DNA of 39,241 nucleotides from contig CAMBDE010000013.1 of assembly GCA_945865295.1 (NCBI GenBank), forward strand, positions 1 through 39,241. Reading direction: 5' to 3'. Below, in pieces: positions 33,149-39,241 of this stretch (position 1 is its first letter; the number at the start of each line of letters is the position of its first letter). The notes beneath the pieces were generated by a model. That model was not told the origin of the DNA. It ran no database searches and was given only the letters and a program-made list of their open reading frames with translations. The translations under genes and the position numbers were made by a program. Origin of the DNA: Chitinophaga pinensis (lineage in GTDB: Bacteria > Bacteroidota > Bacteroidia > Chitinophagales > Chitinophagaceae).

Positions 33149-35098
33149 ATGTCTTATCCTTACCAAATTAAAGACCTCGCAGGCTACCATGAGGCCTATC
33201 AAAAAAGCATACAAAATCCGGATGCATTTTGGGGGGAGGTGGCCGAACATTTTACTTGGCATAAAAAATGGGACAAAGTAAGTGATTGGAATTTCAAAGA
33301 ACCTAGTATTAAATGGTTTATTGGTGGTCAATTAAATATTACTGAAAATTGTTTGGACCGTCATCTTGAGAAGATGGGAGATAAGCCTGCTATCATTTGG
33401 GAACCCAATGATCCAGCCGAACAACATCGTACACTCACTTATAAGCAACTGCATTTAAAAGTTTGTCAGTTTGCGCAAGTCTTATACAATAATGGTGTAA
33501 AAAAAGGCGACCGTATTTGTATCTATATGGGCATGATACCTGAATTAGCGATTGCAGTATTAGCATGCGCAAGAATAGGTGCCATTCATAGTGTCATTTT
33601 TGGTGGCTTCTCTGCACAAAGTATTTCGGATCGTTTGGAAGATGCAAAAGCAAATTTCATTATCACCTGCGATGGTGCTTTTAGAGGTGCAAAGGACATC
33701 CCATTAAAAGCAGTGATAGACGACGCCTTAATTGGCAACCATACTGTAAAGCATGTGATTGTTTGTACTAGAACAGGGACAGCAGTGTCTATGTTAAAAG
33801 GCAGAGACCTTTGGTGGGAGGATGAAATTAAAAAAGTAGAAGCTGAGGGTATTCAATTTGTTCCAGCAGCCATCATGGATGCAGAAGATCCTTTATTCAT
33901 TTTATACACTTCGGGTTCGACAGGAAAACCAAAAGGTGTCGTGCATACTGTGGCAGGTTATATGGTCTACACCAATTATACTTTTGTCAATACATTTAAC
34001 TACCACCCAGACGATCTATTCTTCTGTACTGCAGATATAGGTTGGATTACAGGGCATAGCTATATTGTATATGCGCCATTAAGTGCAGGCGGCACATCTA
34101 TGATGTTCGAAGGCATTCCTACTTTCCCAGACGCAGGAAGATTCTGGAAAATCATCGATAAATTCAAAGTGAATATTTTATACACTGCGCCAACAGCCAT
34201 TCGCTCATTGATGAGTTTTGGATTAGGCCCAGTGGAGGGACATGATTTAAGTAGTTTAAAAGTATTAGGTACCGTTGGCGAACCCATTAACGAGGAAGCA
34301 TGGAATTGGTACAACGAACAGATTGGAAAAAATAAATGTTCAATTGTGGACACTTGGTTTCAAACAGAAACAGGTGGCATCATGATTTCTAATATGGCGG
34401 GCATTACACCAGGAAAAGCAGGATGGGCGACTTATCCAATGCCTGGCGTTGATCTCATTCTAGTGGATGATCAAGGAGCGGAAGTGGTTGTTCCCACTTC
34501 AGATGAAGAAGGTGGAATTTTTAGAGGGAATCTTTGCATCAAACAAGCATGGCCTTCAGCCATCAGAACAACTTATGGTGATCACGAAAGATGCAGGACC
34601 AATTATTTTGCAACCTACGATGATTTATATTTTACGGGTGATGGTGCATTCAGAAACAAAGCAGGTCAATATAGAATCACAGGACGAGTGGATGATGTAT
34701 TGAATGTGAGTGGCCACAGGATTGGCACTGCCGAAGTAGAAAATGCCATTAACATGCACGCTGGTGTAATAGAGAGTGCTGTAGTGGGTTATCCGCATGA
34801 TATCAAAGGGCAAGGTATTTATGCCTATGTGATTTATACAGGATCTCATGATCAAGAAAGCCATGGTAGTTCAGACATGATTCGCAAAGACATCCTGCAA
34901 ACTGTGACAAGAATTATTGGACCAATCGCCAAGCCCGACAAAATTCAATTTGTTACTGGCTTACCTAAAACAAGATCAGGTAAAATCATGCGACGCATCC
35001 TTCGCAAAGTGGCAGAAGGTGAATTGAATAACTTAGGAGATACCTCTACCCTACTTGACCCTGCAGTAGTAGATGAGATTGTAAAAGGCGTTGTCTAA
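33149..35098 (+). CDS. acs: Acetyl-CoA synthetase
   Basis: This AMP-forming ligase converts acetate, ATP and CoA to acetyl-CoA. The 649-aa product has AcsA-type features from end to end: FWGEVAEHFTWHKKWD, WFIGGQLNITENCLDRH, the P-loop YTSGSTGKPKG, WFQTETGGIMI, TGDGAFRNKAGQYRITGRVDDVLNVSGHRIGTAEVE, and the C-terminal PKTRSGKIMRRILRK with Lys612, the lysine that is acetylated to inactivate homologues. The length matches E. coli Acs (652 aa). It is divergent from the MHS permease plus small protein, so acetate capture may be coordinated. It is convergent with the POT gene. Confidence 0.97.
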   Translation: MSYPYQIKDLAGYHEAYQKSIQNPDAFWGEVAEHFTWHKKWDKVSDWNFKEPSIKWFIGGQLNITENCLDRHLEKMGDKPAIIWEPNDPAEQHRTLTYKQLHLKVCQFAQVLYNNGVKKGDRICIYMGMIPELAIAVLACARIGAIHSVIFGGFSAQSISDRLEDAKANFIITCDGAFRGAKDIPLKAVIDDALIGNHTVKHVIVCTRTGTAVSMLKGRDLWWEDEIKKVEAEGIQFVPAAIMDAEDPLFILYTSGSTGKPKGVVHTVAGYMVYTNYTFVNTFNYHPDDLFFCTADIGWITGHSYIVYAPLSAGGTSMMFEGIPTFPDAGRFWKIIDKFKVNILYTAPTAIRSLMSFGLGPVEGHDLSSLKVLGTVGEPINEEAWNWYNEQIGKNKCSIVDTWFQTETGGIMISNMAGITPGKAGWATYPMPGVDLILVDDQGAEVVVPTSDEEGGIFRGNLCIKQAWPSAIRTTYGDHERCRTNYFATYDDLYFTGDGAFRNKAGQYRITGRVDDVLNVSGHRIGTAEVENAINMHAGVIESAVVGYPHDIKGQGIYAYVIYTGSHDQESHGSSDMIRKDILQTVTRIIGPIAKPDKIQFVTGLPKTRSGKIMRRILRKVAEGELNNLGDTSTLLDPAVVDEIVKGVV

Positions 35099-35129
35099 CT
35101 AAAATGAAGTAAATATAATCCTGAGTTAA

Positions 35130-36632
35130 TTACTGCTCCATTAAATTTTTTAATTTACTAGATAATAAGAAAAGAATAATAGAAGCGATCCCTGCCATAA
35201 ATACAAAGAACATAAAGAACTCATGCAAGTTGGTAATTTGATAACCAGCGAAAGAAGTTGTTTGACCATTTTCTGGATACAAGGTACTAAAAACACCTGC
35301 TAATTTATTGGCAAAGGCATTGGCTGTAAACCATACTGCCATTAATATAGAAGCAAATTTAAGTGGGGCTAATTTATTGAATAAGGAAAGTCCAATTGGA
35401 GATAAACAAAGCTCTCCAAATGTGTGCATCATGTACATACCTATCAACCAAATCATACTTACTTTAACACCTGTTCCTACTCCATTCACTCCTGTAGCAA
35501 TCCATAAATAACCCAATGCCAATAACATCAAACCCATCGCCATTTTAAATGGAGAAGAGGGTTCTCTTTTGGCTTTACCTAATTTAATCCAAATCCATGC
35601 CACCAATGGAGCAAGGGCAACCACAAAGATGGAATTTAAAGATTGAAAGAAACTTGTTGGTACCACATAAAATCCTAAATCGCGCTGTGTATTTTCAGAG
35701 GCAAAAAAGGTAAGTGATGCGCCCGCTTGTTCAAATGCACTCCAGAAAAAGATCACAAAGAAAGACACTGTAAACAATACTGCTACTTTCTTTTTTTGAA
35801 TACCATCTAATGAAGTATCAGAGAAAATGATAAATGCAATTAATAAAATACAAGCAATCAATAACCAGAATAAATAACTCACTACTTTAATATCAATGTA
35901 GACTAGTGCGATGGTTAAAAGAGAAAGTAAAAATAACAACCCAATCATCACTGGAATTTTTTGCAAAATTTTTGGTGCGTCTTTTGGTGCATCACCAATG
36001 GACACGCCGTCCGCATCCACTAAATATTTTTTCTGAAATATAATTTGTGTAATTACACTTAAAAGCATGGCCACTCCTCCTGCTAAAAAGGCCCATTTAA
36101 AGTCTCCATTGTTTCCTGTGTCTCCAAAAAATCCACAAACAATTGGACCCAATGCGCCACCTGTGTTGATACCCATATAAAAAATGGTATAGGCAGCATC
36201 AATTTTTGAATCACCCTTTGCATACAATTGACCCACCATACTCGAGATATTTGGCTTGAAAAAGCCATTCCCTGCAATCATACAACCCAAACCAGTATAA
36301 AATAGCGGCATTGCGAGTGCGGCATTGTCATAAAAATGACCACAAAAAAATAATACAAATTCACCAATCGCCATCACCAATCCGCCTGCAATAATAGAGC
36401 GCTTATTGCCCCAATACCTGTCTGCGATATAGCCACCCAGCAAAGGTGTTAAGTAAATCAAGCCTGTATAACTGCCATATACCTGAGACGCATCGATCTG
36501 ATTAAAAGCCATTGCTTTTACTAAAAATAGGACCAATATGGCACGCATACCATAATAGTTAAATCGCTCCCACATTTCTGTTGCGAATAAAACATAAAGT
36601 CCTTTTGGATGGCGTTGTGTCATTGTAGACAT
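35130..36632 (-). CDS. POT/PTR2 family proton-coupled oligopeptide transporter
   Basis: The 500-aa product is an inner-membrane proton symporter for di- and tripeptides, with about 14 predicted helices as in bacterial POTs. The motif E-x-x-E-R-F-x-Y-Y-G is present (EMWERFNYYGMRAIL, helix 1) and the second family motif occurs in FYMGINTGGALGPIVCG. The frame is open to 36659, but ATG 36632 (MSTMTQRHPKGLYVLFATEM) is closest to the family N terminus. It is divergent from purD (80-bp gap) and convergent with acs. The M19 dipeptidase elsewhere in the window may feed peptides into the same economy, but they are not linked here. Confidence 0.93.
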   Translation of the reverse strand: MSTMTQRHPKGLYVLFATEMWERFNYYGMRAILVLFLVKAMAFNQIDASQVYGSYTGLIYLTPLLGGYIADRYWGNKRSIIAGGLVMAIGEFVLFFCGHFYDNAALAMPLFYTGLGCMIAGNGFFKPNISSMVGQLYAKGDSKIDAAYTIFYMGINTGGALGPIVCGFFGDTGNNGDFKWAFLAGGVAMLLSVITQIIFQKKYLVDADGVSIGDAPKDAPKILQKIPVMIGLLFLLSLLTIALVYIDIKVVSYLFWLLIACILLIAFIIFSDTSLDGIQKKKVAVLFTVSFFVIFFWSAFEQAGASLTFFASENTQRDLGFYVVPTSFFQSLNSIFVVALAPLVAWIWIKLGKAKREPSSPFKMAMGLMLLALGYLWIATGVNGVGTGVKVSMIWLIGMYMMHTFGELCLSPIGLSLFNKLAPLKFASILMAVWFTANAFANKLAGVFSTLYPENGQTTSFAGYQITNLHEFFMFFVFMAGIASIILFLLSSKLKNLMEQ

Positions 36633-36685
36633 AATAAAACGTTTATTTAATTGGTACAAAATAATAAAATCCCTTCAATAAATTT

Positions 36686-36693
36686 TACTTTCG
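36686..36693 (+). promoter_or_regulatory. Candidate -7 box for purD (TACTTTCG)
   Basis: One mismatch to TAnnTTTG, 19 nt before the purD ATG. The same octamer lies before gldB. No clear -33 element. Confidence 0.3.
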
Positions 36694-36712
36694 TGCTGCA
36701 ATCACCTTAATT

Positions 36713-37999
36713 ATGAATATTTTACTCATTGGCGCTGGCGGGAGAGAACATGCTTTGGCTTGGAAAATAGCACAAAGTTACCATTGTGATCATTTGTATA
36801 TCGCTCCTGGTAATCCAGGCACCGCAAGCATTGGCGTCAATCTACCCATTGCCATCGACGATTTTGAGGGATTGAAGCAAGCAGCCATTACCCACCAAAT
36901 TGATATGATCCTTGTTGGGCCAGAGGAACCGCTCGTTAATGGCATTTTTGATTTTTTTGCAAATGATCCTTTAACCCAAGCCATGAATGTGATTGGGCCT
37001 TCTGCAGCCGCAGCACAATTGGAAGGTAGCAAAGCATTTAGCAAGCATTTTATGCAAAGGCACCATATCCCCACAGCTGGATATGCCGAATTTACCATCG
37101 ACAACTACGAGGAAGGGAAGCAATATATTGCTGCACATAGCTTACCTATTGTTTTAAAAGCAGATGGACTAGCTGCTGGAAAGGGTGTGATCATAGCTAC
37201 AACAACTCTAGATGCTTTGGAAAGTTTTGAATCCATGTTGCAGCATAAGCAATTTGGCAAAGCCAGTGCTCGAGTGGTGATTGAGGAATTTTTAACAGGG
37301 ATAGAAGTCAGTGTTTTTGCACTCACAGATGGCAAAAATTACCAAATTATAGGACACGCAAAGGACTACAAACGAATAGGAGAAGGCGATACAGGGCTCA
37401 ATACAGGCGGAATGGGTTGTGTAAGTCCAGTGCCATTTATGGATGAAGCTTTTATGGCAAAAGTGGAAGAAAAGATCGTGCGCCCTACCATTGAAGGTAT
37501 AGCTAAGGAAGGATTGGTCTATAAAGGATTTGTCTTTTTTGGCTTAATGAATTGCAACGGGGAACCTTCAGTGATTGAATACAATTGTCGACTAGGAGAC
37601 CCTGAAACTGAAGTAATTCTACCCCGCTTACAAACCGACTTAGTGAGTATTTTAGCCGCTACCGATAATGGCACTTTGGAAGATGTAAATATTGAATACC
37701 ATGATGGTGCTTTTGCCACCGTGATGGCGGTAAGTGGTGGCTATCCTGGTGACTACCAAAAAGGATTCCAAATTAGTGGATTGGACCTTGTAAGGCAACA
37801 GGCTAAAACCACGCTGTTCCAAGCTGGGACTGGGTTTAAAGAAGATACGATTGTGACCAATGGAGGTCGAGTTTTAACAGTAACTGCACAAGGAAATACC
37901 ATTTCAGAAGCAGTCGAAACCGCAAAAAATGCTTTGGGTCTGATTCAATTTGAAGGCATGAATTTTAGAAAAGATATTGGCTATGAATTTGAGGGATAA
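36713..37999 (+). CDS. purD: Phosphoribosylamine-glycine ligase (GAR synthetase)
   Basis: This ATP-grasp enzyme joins glycine to 5-phosphoribosylamine in de novo purine synthesis. The 428-aa product has the N-terminal GAGGREHALAWK, APGNPGT, the ATP-grasp region KADGLAAGKGVIIATT, VVIEEFLTGIEVSVFAL, the family signature NTGGMGCVSPVP and FGLMNCNGEPSVIEYNCRLGDPETEVILPR. Length matches E. coli PurD (429 aa). It is a single-gene unit between divergent POT and the following mreB, with 118 bp before mreB. Confidence 0.97.
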   Translation: MNILLIGAGGREHALAWKIAQSYHCDHLYIAPGNPGTASIGVNLPIAIDDFEGLKQAAITHQIDMILVGPEEPLVNGIFDFFANDPLTQAMNVIGPSAAAAQLEGSKAFSKHFMQRHHIPTAGYAEFTIDNYEEGKQYIAAHSLPIVLKADGLAAGKGVIIATTTLDALESFESMLQHKQFGKASARVVIEEFLTGIEVSVFALTDGKNYQIIGHAKDYKRIGEGDTGLNTGGMGCVSPVPFMDEAFMAKVEEKIVRPTIEGIAKEGLVYKGFVFFGLMNCNGEPSVIEYNCRLGDPETEVILPRLQTDLVSILAATDNGTLEDVNIEYHDGAFATVMAVSGGYPGDYQKGFQISGLDLVRQQAKTTLFQAGTGFKEDTIVTNGGRVLTVTAQGNTISEAVETAKNALGLIQFEGMNFRKDIGYEFEG

Positions 38000-38052
38000 A
38001 CTTTGTTGACAATCCTTGTTGAAAATTATTCTTGTTCATTTTTTTAAAAAGC

Positions 38053-38083
38053 TTTGTAGTTCAAGGATTTTAGATGATTTTTG
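38053..38083 (+). promoter_or_regulatory. Candidate mreB promoter (TTTG N19 GATTTTTG)
   Basis: A -33 TTTG at 38053-38056 and GATTTTTG at 38076-38083 (one mismatch to TAnnTTTG) are spaced exactly 19 nt, the best-formed two-element promoter I see in the window. It predicts a start near 38089 and a leader of about 29 nt. Confidence 0.45.
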
Positions 38084-38117
38084 CATCATTCCAATGAACG
38101 TAAAATACTGAACGAAT

Positions 38118-39143
38118 ATGGGCTTATTTAACTTTTTCACCCAAGAGATTGCAATGGACTTGGGCACCGCAAATACACTGATCATTCACAATGACGAAGT
38201 AGTAGTGAACGAACCTTCTATTATTGCCTTAAACAGGAATAATATGAAAGAGGTTTTAGGTGTTGGGAAAAAGGCATTATTGATGCACGAAAAAACACAT
38301 GAAAGTATTAAAACTGTTCGCCCATTAAAAGATGGTGTAATCGCTGATTTCAACGCAGCAGAATTAATGATTCGTGAGTTGATGAAAATGATTTATCCAA
38401 AAAAACCATTGTTCCCTCCAAGTTGGAGAATGGTAATTTGCATTCCATCTTCTATTACCGAAGTAGAAAAAAGAGCGGTGCGTGATAGTGCTGAACAAGC
38501 AGGCGCAAAAGAAGTATACATGATTCACGAACCTATGGCGGCTGCATTAGGAATTGGTATTGATGTAGAAGAGCCTGTAGGAAATATGATTATTGATATC
38601 GGAGGTGGTACAACAGGTATTACAGTCATTGCATTAGCAGGTATTGTTTGTGATCAAAGTATTCGTGTAGCTGGTGATGAATTTACAGCTGATATCATGG
38701 AAGCATTAAGACGTTATCATAGTTTATTAATTGGAGAGCGTACTGCTGAACAAATTAAAATACATGTAGGCGCTGCTTTAAAAGATTTAGATAACCCGCC
38801 AGAAGATATGCCAGTCAATGGTAGAGACTTGGTAACAGGTATCCCAAAACAAATCATGGTCTCTTACCAAGAAGTAGCAGAGGCTTTGGATAAAAGTATT
38901 TTCAAAATCGAAGAGGCTATCTTAAAAGCTTTAGAGACAACACCTCCAGAACTTGCTGCAGACATCTATCGTAGAGGTTTATACATCACAGGTGGCGGAT
39001 CGCTTTTAAGAGGTTTGGATAAAAGATTGAGTGCAAAAATTAAATTACCTGTTCATGTAGCGGACGATCCTTTAAAGAGTGTGGTGCGTGGAACAGGCAT
39101 TGCATTGAAAAACTACCAACGTTTTCCATTTATTATGAGATAA
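38118..39143 (+). CDS. mreB: Rod-shape-determining protein MreB
   Basis: MreB is the actin-like filament protein that directs lateral wall synthesis under the inner membrane. The 341-aa product has the phosphate-1 loop MDLGTANTLI, the connect and phosphate-2 loop IDIGGGTTGITVIALAG, VCIPSSITEVEKRAVRDSAEQAGAKEVYMIHEPMAAALG and GLYITGGGSLLRGLD (adenosine loop). The amphipathic start GLFNFFTQEI fits membrane association. Length is normal (E. coli 347). It is followed after 6 nt by mreC, so a mreBC shape operon begins here. Confidence 0.97.
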   Translation: MGLFNFFTQEIAMDLGTANTLIIHNDEVVVNEPSIIALNRNNMKEVLGVGKKALLMHEKTHESIKTVRPLKDGVIADFNAAELMIRELMKMIYPKKPLFPPSWRMVICIPSSITEVEKRAVRDSAEQAGAKEVYMIHEPMAAALGIGIDVEEPVGNMIIDIGGGTTGITVIALAGIVCDQSIRVAGDEFTADIMEALRRYHSLLIGERTAEQIKIHVGAALKDLDNPPEDMPVNGRDLVTGIPKQIMVSYQEVAEALDKSIFKIEEAILKALETTPPELAADIYRRGLYITGGGSLLRGLDKRLSAKIKLPVHVADDPLKSVVRGTGIALKNYQRFPFIMR

Positions 39144-39149
39144 TACCAA

Positions 39150-39241
39150 ATGAAGAATATCATTGGGTTCATACGACAAAATTTTACTTTCTTTAGTTTT
39201 CTGATACTTCAAATAGTGTCATTGGTCATGTTGTCTTCTTA
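39150..39241 (+). CDS. mreC: MreC N terminus, cut by window edge
   Basis: An ATG at 39150, 6 nt after the mreB stop, opens a frame that runs off the window end. The visible 30 residues (KNIIGFIRQNFTFFSFLILQ and on) have a basic start and a single hydrophobic helix, as in bitopic MreC, the periplasmic scaffold of the elongasome. Identification relies mostly on its position right after mreB. Confidence 0.82.
   Translation, partial: MKNIIGFIRQNFTFFSFLILQIVSLVMLSS

Overview
The window is an ordinary, gene-dense chromosomal stretch from a low-GC member of the Bacteroidota, most likely a Chitinophagaceae-like lineage. The grounds are homologues of the gliding genes gldA and gldB, a DUF1343/NamZ muramidase, a fused E1 alpha/beta dehydrogenase, a gamma-alpha fused KorA, giant secreted BNR-repeat proteins, very few Shine-Dalgarno sequences, and repeated TAnnTTTG-type promoter boxes. 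I see no phage, transposon, CRISPR array, rRNA or tRNA. No gap between genes exceeds 300 bases; the longest (about 240 bp) lies between the Bax-inhibitor-like gene and korA.

Layout. 1-7050: the start of a two-lipoyl-domain E2 (leftward, cut by the window edge), a Thermus-type isocitrate dehydrogenase whose cofactor residues look NAD-type, apaG, the lipoprotein gldB, then nadE and namZ rightward, ending in a perfect bidirectional terminator. 7065-14705: two large paralogous secreted BNR/Asp-box beta-propeller proteins in tandem, and a thiolase, all leftward. 14793-19437: pyrD, a metallo-beta-lactamase-fold hydrolase, an OmpR-type regulator with a histidine kinase that has almost no extracytoplasmic part, and galE. 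19462-23166: prfA leftward, divergent from a secreted M19 dipeptidase and an unusual YHYH protein. 23194-28041: a fused 2-oxoacid dehydrogenase E1 coupled to a Bax-inhibitor-1 family membrane protein, divergent from korA, which has no korB beside it. 28016-33062: a tight leftward run of MHS permease, small two-helix protein, gldA-like ATPase, enolase, ftsB-like and nth. 33149-39241: acetyl-CoA synthetase (divergent from the permease pair), a POT peptide transporter, purD, mreB and the start of mreC.

Much of the content is central carbon metabolism (E2, ICDH, E1, KorA, enolase, Acs, thiolase), with nucleotide and NAD synthesis, cell-wall and shape genes and secreted proteins. The most interesting points are: the acs / MHS permease / small two-helix protein cluster, which resembles the E. 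coli acs-yjcH-actP acetate module in layout but uses an unrelated permease carrying a roughly 130-residue insertion; the YHYH protein with a lipoprotein signal in its middle; the NAD-type ICDH signature; the orphan korA; and promoter -10-like boxes only 3-20 nt from several start codons. I did not find a clearly undescribed defence or mobile system. All calls are by reading the sequence; no database search was run.
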